A stretch of 64,000 nucleotides of DNA. Source: Gnetum montanum (lineage: Eukaryota; Streptophyta; Gnetopsida; Gnetales; Gnetaceae). Below are positions 1 to 12,093 of the stretch, in pieces; the first letter of the stretch is position 1, and every line of letters starts with the position of its first letter. Under the pieces are notes generated by a model that was not told the DNA's origin, searched no databases, and worked only from the letters and a program-made list of their open reading frames with translations. The position numbers and the translations under genes are program-made. The DNA is taken from the NCBI GenBank assembly GCA_015680685.1, contig MNCI01010828.1, positions 384,474 to 448,473 of the forward strand, in the 5' to 3' direction.

Positions 1-1735
1 TATAATATAAATGGACCTCCCTCTTATGAATGGAGGGATCTCTATTGTATTCCTACATACTTTCTCATTTCTTTAGTTCTCCTTCCTCTTTTTCCACTTG
101 ATCAATGAAACTTTTGATTTGATAAATCCTTAGCTAACGAAGTCTCCCTTGGGCATAGACTCCAAGAGTTCTCCTTGTTTTAGTTCTGATCCCATCTATG
201 ATATGGCATAGTTAATCCCATTAGGAGTATGAATGGCTTGGGCATTAGTGCAACAAAGGATAGTACCTACCCAAGGCTACATCCAAGGACTCATGATTAC
301 CTTATTTCCAGCCTTGGATTTGCCTTCACACATTGGACACTTTAGAGTATGTTTGATACTTGTCATTGAATAGCTCTAGCATCATACTCTATCGATAAAT
401 AGATTTTGGTTCTAAGGATCGATACCAACTTTCAAATTCTTTTATGAGTATCCTAGTGAATAGTTTCAACTTTTGTCATTCACTCTCAATATTTTGCAAG
501 GCACAAGCATCATGAAAGGCTTGCAAGCAATTTTTTTGATCTAAGTTATATTCCCCCTTAAATTTGGGGATTTTGTTCATATCTAGCCTTTTGATGTGGC
601 TATCCTTCAAGTGCCTACTTGGGATCTTGACAGCCTCTAAAATGTTCATCATGTTCCCTGTACCCAGCAGAGGCTCATCATAGTCATAATAGTCTTGGTG
701 GCCCCTGTCATGGCCACAATTTCTATGATGGATCCTACTATGCCTTCTTTCTATATGATGCTCCTCCCCTTACTGTTGTTCCTACCCCTACTCTCTGTTA
801 TCTTGATGGGATCTATGATCATTCCTATCCCACCATTCATCGTCATCTCAATCCTTGCTATCCTTCATGTTATCCTAGCCTTTGCTTCTACTATTGAAGT
901 TGGAGAAGAAAGATGATGAGGATGATGAAGAGGGTGAAGAAGAAGGAGAATTAGAACCAGAATAATGCCTATGAGATTCTCTTGTTCGACCCCTACCCCA
1001 TTCCTTGTGTTTATCTTTCTCTTGGTGTTTGTCATTAGTCTTGCTTTTCAGTGATCAATTGTGGCTACCATCTTTCAAGGCCCCTAGTCTTGAGAACTAT
1101 TCTTCTCATCACCAAGGTTGTTCATAGTTGATTACAATCGTTAGTTAAGGGTCTCACCATCAAAGAAAGGAGACGAGTTTGTGTATTGGGAGGCATCCAA
1201 AAAGAATTCCTCACCTTCCTTGTGTTACTATAAGAATAATTAGGTAGGAAACATCTTGCCTTTTGAAGCTTCATAACATGCTTCCATTTGTCAATCCTTT
1301 CACCATTGGGCATCAGTGGGATGATAATCCCTATAGAGGTGGTCTTAGACTTCATATTCTAAATTAAGTTTAGCAATGTTGTACTAGATTAGATTGTTCA
1401 ATAGCATTGCAGGAACTAATTGGCTAAGAGTTAATATGATGTTTCCCTCCATATTCCTCCATTGTAGCTACTTATCTTGATGTAGGATGAAGGTGAAATC
1501 TAGTGTATGGATTAGAATGGATGTAGACAACACATAATTGCCAGGGCATCTATGTCTTAGAAACCTCCTATCTGTAATTGGTTCTACTAGTAGATGGTGG
1601 AGATTCATCGTTGTGAGAAGAAGTCATATTAGTGTTTGTTTAAAAATAGTGTGCTTTTGTTCTTATGTTTTTAATGATTGGTCATTGTATGGTCCTTACA
1701 ATGTTTTCTTAGGATTCATCATTTTTCCTACTTAG
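1..1735 (-). pseudogene. Element D: decayed Athila-like gag, incomplete at the window edge
   Basis: Read on the minus strand, the stretch from about 1520 to 1340 matches the gag N-terminus of elements A and B (FTFILHQD, then a motif like EGNIIL). The stretch from about 560 to 1 matches the gag core (RQIQGWK, DVALGRYY, IIDGIR, LGVYAQGRL). Stops and frame changes interrupt it throughout, so no usable protein remains. It follows the PBS and 5' LTR at 1753-2605, which fixes the orientation. In this family gag forms the virus-like particle. The rest of the element lies left of the window. The short open frames here on either strand are chance frames inside this relic. Confidence 0.75.
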
Positions 1736-1752
1736 TGCACTTAGCTAGACTA

Positions 1753-1772
1753 AACCTTGACAATAATGCCAA
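1753..1772 (-). promoter_or_regulatory. Element D primer binding site (degenerate tRNA-Asp type)
   Basis: The plus-strand sequence next to the LTR is ccttgacaataatgccaa. It aligns with the cleaner PBS of element B (tccctggcaatggcacca) with several substitutions. Its place directly inside the LTR end marks this LTR as the 5' LTR of a minus-strand element. Confidence 0.6.
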
Positions 1773-2605
1773 TGATGAGTAACAAGTAGTCCCTCCACCC
1801 AACCATATGAATCACAAGCATTCACTAACAATATGATCAAATTCCATGGACTTAGCTTCTAAGTGTACCAATAGACAAAGATAGTAACTTGGAAAATTAT
1901 GATCATTGTCTTCTTGGCTCTCACTTGTGTAAGCTCATTTGTATTATTAAATATAAGCCAAGATATATGATATTTATTTATATTTTATATTTTTATTTAC
2001 TTAATTCTAAGTGTTAAAGTAGTTGGGAAATTAACTACTTAACTATTTAATGATTCTTAAGCTAACTAGCCTAACATAAGAATCTAGGACTACTTTCCGT
2101 ACACATCCTAAACTCATCTTAACATTACTGGGTTACCAAGTATCTACACTAGGCATACCAAATAGCCACTAGTGGGATTACCAAGCATTAAATGGTATGT
2201 TCAAAGTGGTCGTACTTATATGTTTATTATTAAGTGCATTAATTAACTAAGGATAAGAATGAAAATTACATGAATAATAAAGTGCATGAAAATAAATATT
2301 AATCTATTTTAAGTGCTGCAAGAATTATTAAGAATCCTGTCTTTATTATTGTCACATCAATGTGTCTAGGTACAATGATTCTTAAATAAGGATTTGTACA
2401 ATCCCTTAAAGTTCTACTGCAGGCACTCAGAAAATATTCTAACTTTGGTGGATAAAAACTACAAGAACTTGGCTACTCTAATGACATAACGTGCAATAAA
2501 TGTGATGGGTACGTGCATTTATATAGGCATGACATGACACTGTGTTGATGCATCTTCTCATGCATTAACGAGGCTATGTTGATGCAGCCAGTCGATGATT
2601 CATCA
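1773..2605 (-). mobile_element. Element D 5' LTR (Athila-like)
   Basis: On the plus strand it begins TGATGAG and ends TTCATCA, the same ends as the other LTRs here. It shares internal blocks with them, for example the stretch around 2125-2200 about taccaagtatctacactagg. Read on the minus strand, a TATA box (CTATATAAATG, 2516-2526) lies about 80 bases from the LTR start, after a region of short repeats containing TGCATCAACA and AGCCTCGTTA. That places it nearer the GAGGCCTC type of element A than the GATATC type of B, E and F. The other LTR is outside the window. Confidence 0.75.
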
Positions 2606-3540
2606 ATTCTTAGTATTTAATTTTTTACATTTTATTTATATTTTCATGACATAGTTTTCACATTTCATGCATGATAATCATGACAAAATGAGCACAACAC
2701 AATCTTGAGCATTAAATGTGTATTAATATGAAAATTCTAACACCTAGACATGTGATACATCCTAGAGTGTAATAGCTTAGTAATCCCACTAGTTAGTACA
2801 AATGTCTAAGAACATGATGGAAAGTTATAGAATAGACACTTATCATCTTAGGCTAGATTTGGATTTACTTTCAATCATACTAGAAGTTATCTTTATCTTT
2901 TATTACTTATTATTTTTATTATTTTTAAAAATATGGATCAAACAACATGAATAATCATATGTCTTAGTCACTTTTAACCAAACAACATGATGATGTATAT
3001 GAGTCATTGGTTGCTAATCTTTCATCATAATATTTGTTCATTCAAATTTTAGGTTATCTACCTTGTAATCGAAGTTTTGTTCTATAGTTAAATAGTGTGA
3101 TGTAAGCGATGCTTCAATGGTATAATGTGCCCTAAATATAGAGTATTTTATACATAAACATATAGTGTTGATCATTCATATGTGGGCTCTAGATTTTGAT
3201 ATCTAATTTAAATAATATTATAAATTTATATGGTTTGTCAAGTTATATAATCTTTCATTGATTTTTCAAAAATATTGAGCAAGAAATTATTAGTCTTCTC
3301 AATCCCATTAAGCATATAGAGTCTATTTTTATAAATTTTGGCTTTCATAGATATTATTTTGGTTGAAATCAACCTTCTCAATTTTTAAAAGGAATTAGTA
3401 TTACAAGTAGGCAGAAAGACTTATATTCAAACAATTACATTATAATCTTCTTAATTCTTGTAGTTTTTACCTTCATGAAGGACATTTACTTAATGCATAT
3501 CATTTTTACCTTAAGAAAAAACATTTTAAATAAAAAAATG
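2606..3540. other. AT-rich spacer between elements D and A
   Basis: This is AT-rich sequence with no open frame of note, no LTR motifs and no recognisable RNA gene. It is probably the older DNA into which D and A inserted, or an unrecognisable repeat. Confidence 0.4.
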
Positions 3541-4471
3541 TGTTGAAGCTAATAAGTTGCATTCGGTTGGCTACATCGATAAGGCCTCGTCAACTGGGCC
3601 TCATCGACAAGGCCTAGTCGATGTATCTTATCATGCAGCGACAAGGCCTCATTGATGCATTGTGTATTTTTTGCTATAAATACATGTCTACTAGCCACAT
3701 TTATAGTAATCGAGATTGTAGTTGTAGTGAAGCTCTTGTAGTTTTTCCATTCAAAAGTTAGAATTTTCCTCCCAAGTGTTTGTAGTAGGAGTCATTGAGT
3801 ATACAGATATTTATTTGAGCATTGTTGTACCTGAGCACAACAGTGTGTATGGCAATAAAGATGAGCCTTCTAATAAACCTTGCAACACTTCAAATACATT
3901 AAATATTTTATTTATGCATTTAATGTCTTCATTTATTTATTAAATGTTTTGAATTATTTATTAAACATTTTCTAGTAATTAAGTTAATAAAGTAATTAAG
4001 CAAGATAGATTACACACATAAGTATGACCACTTCTAGCATAACACATGTTCACTTGGTAATCCCATTAGTGTTATTACTTGGTATGCCCAGTAGTGTAGC
4101 GCTTGGTCACCCAGTAGTGGATACATGGGTTTAGGACATGTATGAAAAGTGGGACCGAATGCTTATGTTAGTATTAGTTAAATTCTAGTTAATTAGTTAA
4201 TTTAAATTAGTTAATCCAATTACTTTCATCTACATTTGAACACCAAACTATAAAACATAAAATGATAAAAATCAAATTCCTTAATTACACTTAACCATAC
4301 CAATGTACATCACAAGCATAATTGGGAAGACAAAAATTGACCTTAAGGTAATATTCACTTCCTAGAAGACTAGTGCACTAGAAATGATAAAGTCCATAAA
4401 ATTCGACTGGATCATGTGTGAATGCTTTGTGATTCTTATGGTTAGGCATAGGGGTACCTTGCTACTCATCA
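3541..4471 (+). repeat. Element A 5' LTR
   Basis: It starts TGTTGAAG (degenerate TGATGAG) and ends CTCATCA next to the PBS. Near its start is an array of short palindrome-like units such as aaggcctcgtcaac and catcgacaaggcctag (about 3577-3660), then a TATA box ctataaata at 3674-3682. It aligns over its length with 25906-26825, including the block around 3700-3760 (tatagtaatcgagattgtag). Confidence 0.88.
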
Positions 4472-4490
4472 TTTGCACTATTTCTAGGGA
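4472..4490 (+). promoter_or_regulatory. Element A primer binding site (degenerate tRNA-Asp type)
   Basis: The sequence tttgcactatttctaggga directly follows the LTR end. It aligns with the tRNA-Asp-type site of element B with about six substitutions, mostly C to T or G to A. Confidence 0.7.
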
Positions 4491-4629
4491 CTCTATTTGT
4501 TGAAACATGTGCTATTTAGGTTTAATAGGATATCATTAATATCATTGTATAAACCTCAAGGTCAATATCATTCTCGTTATACCTAGAATTATAAAAGCAC
4601 ACTAATGTTTTATTTTATATTGAAAGATG

Positions 4630-7150
4630 TATTTTTCTCACAAGCATGAAAATGTCAAACTATTGGTCCCATAGGAGTGCAAAGTGGTATATACTCATCT
4701 AAATGAGTATGTACTAAACTTCATCTTCATCATACATCAGGATGAATAGGTGTGATAGCATGATATGGAGGGTAATATCATCTTGCCCTCTAATAGATCT
4801 ATGCTCGAAATGTTGTTTCAAATTCTTAAGAAGTTGGGCATTTCAAATCTTCATGAAGAATATGTTGTAAATGGTTATGACACCTAGAACTACTATCCCA
4901 CTGAAACACAACATAAGCAAGATCAATCTTAGGAGAATCTCCATGAGGCTACGAAGGGAAAACATTTCACTAATCCCTTGTTCCTACTAGATCAAGATGA
5001 CAATGAGGATCCTTCCTTTGAAGGTTCTCAACATGAAGATTCTCCACCCCTTGTTATTGGTGACGAGGATGTGAACCTAAACCTATAATCCACTATTTAT
5101 AAACTAGGTTCAAGAAAAAGTGACAATCAAGGTAGGGACTCAAGCAAACATCACAATAGTAAGGTATCTAAGGATGATGGTCATAATAAGTGAAATAGTT
5201 GTGGTAGACACTGTAGTGGTAGTGGCAATACACCTTTCTCTTCATCCTCTTCATCAAATTCCAAACATTCCTCTTCATCCAATTCCAAAAATTCCTCTTC
5301 ATCTGTCAATTCTCATAGAAGCCACCAAGGACATAATCATGATGAAGGTGATCAACAAGATAATAATAACCATGAAGGCCACCAAGACCAAAGGGGTGGC
5401 TAAAACCAGCTTTGGTGTCATCAATGCAATGATGATGATGGACCTCTATTAGTGACTTGAAGCATGCTTAACATTATAGAGGCAGTTATAATTCTAGCTA
5501 GGCATATGAAATATAGTCAAATCAAGCGCTTAGACATGAACAATATTCCAAGATTTGAGGGGGAATACAATTATGATCTGCAAACACATCTACAAGATTT
5601 CCATGATGCCTATGCCTTATAGAACATAGAAAATGAGTGGCAAAACTCAAGTTCTTCCCTAGGATACTCATCAAGGAAGATAAAAGTTGGTACCAATCCT
5701 TGGAGCTCGAATCTATCCATAGATGGAGTACCATGTTGGAGCTATTCAATGACAAATATCATACATACTCTAGAGTGCCTAATCTGAGAAGGAAAATCCA
5801 AGGCTGGAAACAAGAAACACATGAACACTTGGATGCTGCCATGGGTAAATACTATTCACTCTTACATTGATGCCCTAGCCATGGTTATTCTCAAAGGGAA
5901 CAACTTCACCACATCATAGATGGGCTTAGAGCAGAAACTAGAAGAAGCCTTGGGATATATGCCCAAGGGAGATTGTCTGAACTAAGAGCTCATCAGATCT
6001 AAAGGCTAATTGAGTAGGTTGCAAAACAAGAAGATGAGCTATGAAAATGAGAAAGTGTAGAAGAGTATAATAGGAACCCTTCCATTAGGAAATAGGAGGT
6101 CCAATTTTGTGATGAGGAGGAGGAGTCATCACTCAATGAAGTGATGAATAGGAAAACCTTACCCATCCAAAAATCTATTTTTGATATTTTGGCAAATGTT
6201 GAAAAATTATGGGACTCTTTGGATGAAAAATCTTAAATCACTTTGAAGATCATTGAAGAATCCAAAGAGCAAAATAGTGAACATAACTGTAGGAGGCAGA
6301 AAGGCAATGAACATGCCTACTAAAGAGGTAAGGGCAAAGCTACAATAGTAGAGAGAGTTGTGAAAATTAACTTTGATGATGAAATTGAATGTGAAATTTA
6401 TCAATATGAACACCCAAATGGTTGTTACCCTATGGTGTCACACTTACAAGAGTCTGGGATGTGTGCATTAAACCCTCAACTAGCATGTAGGCAAGCACCT
6501 AGACAATTACCTTACCCTCAAAGAAATCCAAGGTAGTTTCACAAACAACAACAAGCTTATTACCAAAGTGGAACTCCTTCACAACCTTATGAACAATACC
6601 AATAGTGTTATCAACCACAATCATAGTGAATGCCACCAACAAGGCAATAGTACCCTTATAGGCAACTAAATCCATATGAGTACTATGTTTAGCAACTTGT
6701 CTCCCCAAGAAGTTTTGCAAGTCATACCTTATTTTAACATCACTATTACCCTCTAGAGTACCACTAAACACATTCACCATCTACTTGAGGGGAAAACCCA
6801 TATCCATATCCATACCATCCTCTGCATTAGTCTGCACACACACCTTCACCTTCAACCCAGTTACCTCTTGCTTCATCCATGCAGGGTAAGATTCCTTCAC
6901 AGCCACAACAACAAAATGCTACAAGGGTTGTACATTCCCAACTAGCTTTTTAGCCAAGTGATCCAAATAATCAATCAAGAAAAAGACCTTTCTTTCAATC
7001 TAGCAATCCTCTCCAACCCTCACAATCTAGTCTGGCTAATCATCCTATATCTCCAACACCCTCATCCTCTACATCAAATACCTTTGAGTGTCCTTCAAAC
7101 CAAGTGCTACCTCAAGTCCACACTATGATGCTAACTCATATTATTTTTTA
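4630..7150 (+). pseudogene. Element A gag (broken)
   Basis: It aligns with the gag of B and E. The N-terminal part (VVYTHLNEYV, FIIHQDE, EGNIILPSNRSM) lies at about 4690-4830. A low-complexity Ser/His/Pro-rich stretch follows (about 5100-5400). The retrotransposon gag core spans about 5520-6060 (LHIDMNNIPRF-like start, QSLELESIHRWSTMLELF, LRRKIQGWK, LGIYAQGRL). A decayed zinc-knuckle counterpart (YQYEHPNGCYP) is near 6400 and a Pro/Gln-rich tail runs to about 7100. The longest intact piece is 77 codons at 5637-5870. Gag would form the capsid; multiple stops and frameshifts make this copy non-functional. Confidence 0.78.
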
Positions 7151-7199
7151 TTAGATCAAGGCTGGCAATCTTCCCACAAAAAGATATAACCTAGGAAGT

Positions 7200-7700
7200 C
7201 CACTCATTTACCTGCAAGTCATTGGGCATAAGCCATGCAAGGCTTTTCTTGACTTTGGTTCTAAAGTTAATCTCATCTCCCATAACATGTATAAGGCTTG
7301 GAACCTACCACCTCTTAAGAAGAGTAACATCTATCTAGAATTGGTAGATTAGTCAATTACTATCCCTCTAGGCTTAGTAGAGGACATTGTGACCATAGTT
7401 TGTGGGTGGTCCTATCCTACTAATTTTCTAGTTATCAAGGTGAACAACTACAAAAGTGACTTCCCCATCATTATGGGAAGGACTTTGTTAACCACAGTTG
7501 ATGTGCATGTGGGCATAAGGGATCTATCTTTAGAAATATCCAAGGAAAATGAACTGGGTAAGATAGAGAAGAAGCGTATTTCATGCATCACGTACAATAA
7601 CAATGGATGCAATTGCGTGCAAAAGATTTGGTCTATCAAAAGTACATACATTAAGGCATGCAATCAGTGTGCATAAGAAATCAATATTCAAAGATGTCTA
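7200..7700 (+). pseudogene. Element A aspartic protease domain
   Basis: The frame reads KAFLDFGSKVNLIS (about 7228-7280), which carries the D-F-G/S retropepsin-type active-site motif. It continues through LGLVEDIVTIVCGWSYPTNF to FPIIMGRTLLTT, the second conserved protease block. One in-frame stop lies between the halves; the 3' half is open at 7389-7676. In this family the protease is translated with gag-pol and matures the polyprotein. The homologous stretch in B (15290-15800) confirms it. Confidence 0.75.
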
Positions 7701-7959
7701 TATGCAACAGCCACAAAATAGGAGGGGACCTAGTGGTTGATAGCTAACTCAGATAGTAGCACGTTATGCATGGAACCATCTAAGAGCCTAACATGTGCTT
7801 ATGTTAAAATCATGGATAAAATTGAACAAGTTCATTCCCAACTCTCTGATGAAGATGATGATACCTATTGGCAAGAGTTGAAAATCCCTGATAACTTCAA
7901 GCAGGAACCTCTAAAACTAAACACTTTACTAGTTGGTATGGAGTATGCATTTTAAAACA

Positions 7960-9390
7960 ATGGTAAACTGGTCATAATTAATGTAAAACTTGCTCCTAAA
8001 GAAAAAGAAAATCCATTGAAGGTGATTAACAAATGGCCAACAACCTTTGCTTGGTCATATCTTGAGCTAACAGGAATCAATCCAAGAATAGACCAGCATT
8101 ACATCCACATTGACCTAGCCATGAAGCCTAGAAGGTAGTCATAGAGCAGATGAACCCCAAATTGAAGTAGATAATCAAAGATGAAATTGAACAACTCCTC
8201 AATGCAAGGTTCATCTATCTAATTGCAGATAGTGAGTGGATTAGCCCACTCTTAATCGTGCTAAAGAAGGATGGCAAATGGTGAGTCTGCATCAAGTCTA
8301 GGCTGTTGAATATGCAACATTTAAAGATTATTTTCCTTTGCCATTTGTGGATCAGGTGTTGGACATCATATCTAACATTGTTATTATATCTTCTTGGATG
8401 GCTATAGTGGCTATAACTAAATCCAAATTGCACCAGAAGATCAAGACAAGATAACATTCACGAGTCCTTGAGGGACTTTTGCATATTGTAAGATGTCATT
8501 TGGTCTATGCAATGCCCCTACAACATTTCAATGCTTGGTCCTTAGTATCTTCTAATAGCATATAGTGGTATTGAAGTCTTCATGGATGAATTTTCCACCT
8601 ATGGAGCTATATTTGAGCAAGCCTTGGACCATCTTAAGCAAGTGTTGAAAAGATGTGTTGAAACAAATCTACAGCTCAACTAGCAAAAAGGGATTGTGAA
8701 GCCATCTCATGATCCAAGAAGGCATTGTGCTAGGGCATCAAATTTTACAAAAAGGGATTTAGATAGACCTAGAAAAAATAAGGGTCATCCAAGGAATAAC
8801 TTGCCAACTAGAAATAGTTAAAGATGTTTGGTCATTCCTTGGACACACTGGCTACTACTGGTGATTTATAAAGAATTTCTCTAAGATTGTAAAGCCATTG
8901 GTAAAGCTTACAAAGAAAGATGCACCTTTCATCTAGACTAAGGAGTGCAAACATGCATTCCAATAGTTAAAAAAAACTCATAGAAACACCAACCCTATAA
9001 GCACTAGATTGGTCCAAATCTTTCCACATCATGATGGATGCATCTAACTACACCTTGGGAGTAATGCACATGCAAATGGATGATAAGAAATGCCCATACT
9101 ACATCCACTATGTGAGTCAAAGCATTGTGGAAGCATAGTTAGATTACACCACCATGAAGAAAAAACTAATGGTAGCAGTGTATGATCTTGAAAAGTTCAT
9201 GTACTATGTGCTTCACTACAAAGTATTTATGCACACAGACTATAGTGTAATCCACTTCCTCATGAACAAGCCAACAATGAGCCCTCGTGTCATACGGTGG
9301 CTTGTGATTTTATAGAAATTTGATCTCATAATGGTAGATCAAAAAGGAACCAAGAATGTGATCACCGACCACCTCTCTTACTTAAGATGG
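7960..9390 (+). pseudogene. Element A reverse transcriptase and RNase H (broken)
   Basis: The RT palm region is readable in pieces: YFPLPFVDQVLDII (about 8330), SPXGTFAYCKMSFGLCNAP-like text (about 8463-8520), EVFMDEFSTYG (about 8570-8610, where the YxDD-type motif reads FMDE) and FLGHTGYYW (about 8835). RNase H follows: MMDASNYTLGVMHMQMDDKK (about 9031-9090) with its first catalytic Asp, then VYDLEKFMYYVLHYKVF and ITDHLSYLRW at the end. Element B interrupts the frame right after this point. Frameshifts and stops are frequent. Confidence 0.75.
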
Positions 9391-10179
9391 TGATGAGTGG
9401 TGAGGTACCCCTACACTCAACCATACGAATATGAGCATTTCATGCACGATCCAGTCAAACTCCAAGGACTAAGTGCTTACGTGCCTTAATGGAACACTTA
9501 GGGTTAATCAATCGTTGTCTTTCCAAAATTACTTGTATTGTCATGGTTGTATGGTTAAGTAAGCTTGAGGTACATGATTTTTATAGCCTTTGTATTTTTT
9601 ATGTCTTTTGCTAATAAAGGAGAGAGAGAGAGAACTAAGTGGCTAACTTACATTAACTATTCATTAACTAGTTTCTAAATGTTCCTAACACTAGTATCCA
9701 TTCCCACTTGCCGTACACATCCTAAACCAATGCAACGTTGTTGGGATTACCAAACGCTAATAGTTACAGGGTTACCAAGAGTTACACACATGCTCGAAGC
9801 AGTTGTACTGAGTGTATTTAACTAAGGGGGTTGAAGGTTGAGAGTGATATTAATTAACTAGGAAATCATCAAACAATCATTAATTACTAATTAGTTTAAT
9901 CTGTATGCTACAAGGTTTATCATAAAGTTCGTCTTTATTCCCATACACAAAATTGTGCTCAGGTACAAATTGCTCAAATAAAGATCTGTTCACTCTATGA
10001 CTCCTACTGTGGGCACACAGAAATAATTCTAACTCTAGAATAATAAAACTGCAAGAGTCTAGCTAAGGGTCTAAGTCTAACTACCTTGGAACCAAGGGCA
10101 CCGCCTCTTATTTATAAAAGATGAGGAAGGATGTGATATCGCGTATGTGATATCGCATATGCGATATCGCGGCTCATCA
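9391..10179 (-). repeat. Element B 3' LTR
   Basis: Reading the minus strand from 10179, the LTR begins TGATGAGCCGCGATATCGC. It continues with two more GATATC units (GCGATATCACATACGCGATA) and then a TATA box TTTATAAATAAG (plus-strand 10108-10119). The other end carries the family block at 9400-9560. A short (AG)n run is at about 9616-9630. It is followed inward by the reverse complement of ATGGGGGTA, the polypurine tract. Confidence 0.92.
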
Positions 10180-12093
10180 TACCCCCATGACTAAATGAAA
10201 ATCCGTCCTTGAGTTCCTTACAAAATATTGGGAAGGTATGAGATTATTAACTTGAATGACAACTAATGGTGAATGGGATGACATGTGAACGGATCAACAT
10301 TACAATACATGGCAACATTAGTGTTCATGACCACAAGAGTGAACACTATGCATAATTAACATCCAACCTTATTTGGCAACTAAGAGAGAAGAGAGAAAAG
10401 GAGAAGACATGTTGCTACCGATGCTAAGATTGCACCTTCCATTGTTCATCCATAATCACGCCATCAATCTTGTTCCTTGCACAACCGTTCCAGCACCAGT
10501 CCATCTTGAGTGTTTTCTCCAAGTCTAGTCCATTGCTGTATGATTTCCATCTGCACACATAACAGAGTCACATATGAGCAAGGATAAGTAAATCACAATA
10601 CAATTGATACCTTGCCTCGGTGTAAGGTCCATTGGCTGAGTTGTGATATGGCTAATACGGAATCTAGAGATATAACACTGATGACTACCCAAGGTGTAGG
10701 GGTTAGAAAAAATTGAAAAAAAATTGGACTAGGACCCCCATGACTAGAAGCAATCCTCCAGTAGCGATAGAATGGAAAAAGATAAGGAATAAGAAATATA
10801 GAGAAAAATAAACAACGGCAACATCGATAAAATGGATGTTAGAGATGGGAATGAACAAAAAAAATGTTGATTACAAAAATGTTTAAGGGAAATAAGTTAA
10901 CTAATGCACCAAATAGGAATGCCAGTGGGTCCTCCCCAAAGCAGGCTCATGCCCTTTATGCCCTAACAAACCCACATTCAAAGAGTTCGTAGGCTTTAGA
11001 AATGCCATTTGGGAGCAAGAGGTAAAGACTTAACCCCAAGAATTCACCAAAGAGAAAACAATGCATCAACCAAAATATAGACTATTGATACAACCGGCAA
11101 TGAGGTGGGAAATGGAGAAAGAATGATGGGGAGAAGAGAATGTAATGGAGTCCCAAGAACAAGGTGGTGTACAGCCCCTTGTGTATTTATGGTTAATGTG
11201 ACTAAGTAGATCTCATTCCAAATCCAGCCTCAAAAAATCCACATCCAGTGACTTTGCATTAATACACTTGGCTAATCCATCCACTTGAAGTAATAAAAAT
11301 GCTTCCGCCAAAGAGTCACCACCATTCCGAGGAAACGAGAAAGGGAGAAGCAGGAAGCAATAGAGGGCCTTAGTTAGAGGAAACATGTTTGTTTAGTTCC
11401 ATAACTAGTGCTTGTAGCCCAGATGATTATTTTTTCTCTGGGCTGTGCTTTGAATTCTCACTGTTTTCTTTTTTCTTTTTTCTTTTTCTTTTTTTTGTGA
11501 GAACCACACCATGTAAAGACTTATTTTTATTAGTTTAGCTTCCTGATAATGGAGCAATGTCAAAATGGTAAGGAAAACTTAAGAAGAAAACATCCAAGCA
11601 CCCAAGAGAATAGCCAAAAAAAATGCATCAAATCCCATTTAAGTCACACCCTTTTCAGTCCTTGAGTCCTTTTTTAGTTTGAAAAATGCCTAGTCACCAA
11701 TTCATTAATAGTTTTATTATTAAAGAAAGGGACTGTATAGTTCCAAGCCAAGAGAGACCATAGAAATTCATGAATGCATGGATGACATGGACTCATTGAC
11801 TGTTATATCAAAAGAACCATAACTTAGTATCAACATTATAACTCAAAGGTAAAAACCAAACATTAGCAATCAATAGAATACTGTTCATACCACCATCAGG
11901 AGCAGTTATTAGGTAACAAATCTAATAAAACAAAAACAATAAACAAAGACAAAAATAAATAAAATAAATAGTCACACAGAGAAATGAAAAAGTATAAACG
12001 ATGTTGCAAAACAAAAACAAGATAAATTAAAGAAATTTGTAAAACAAAAATGTGTAAACAAAAACTTAAAAAGGAACTGAGGGTCTCAAATGG
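10180..12093 (-). other. Element B noncoding region between integrase and 3' LTR
   Basis: No coding sequence is visible. On the minus strand it starts with a block shared with A and E just after pol (ATGGGGGAGACAGCC near 12115). It contains the shared AAGGGTGTGACTT block near 11655 and the purine-rich block GGGCATGAGCCTGCTTTGGG at about 10930-10960. It then runs to the polypurine tract at 10180-10190. The internal palindrome module and long 3' frame of A and E are absent. An Athila-type tail GGACGGATTTTCATTTAGTC precedes the polypurine tract. Confidence 0.65.

Noticed and set aside
1122-1355. 77-codon minus-strand frame in element D
   Set aside because: It lies inside decayed gag and does not match the gag of A, B or E in that frame.
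10140-10179. Considered palindromic GATATC units as a telomere- or centromere-like satellite
   Set aside because: They occur only at the start of LTRs or in the internal module of these elements, not as a free array.
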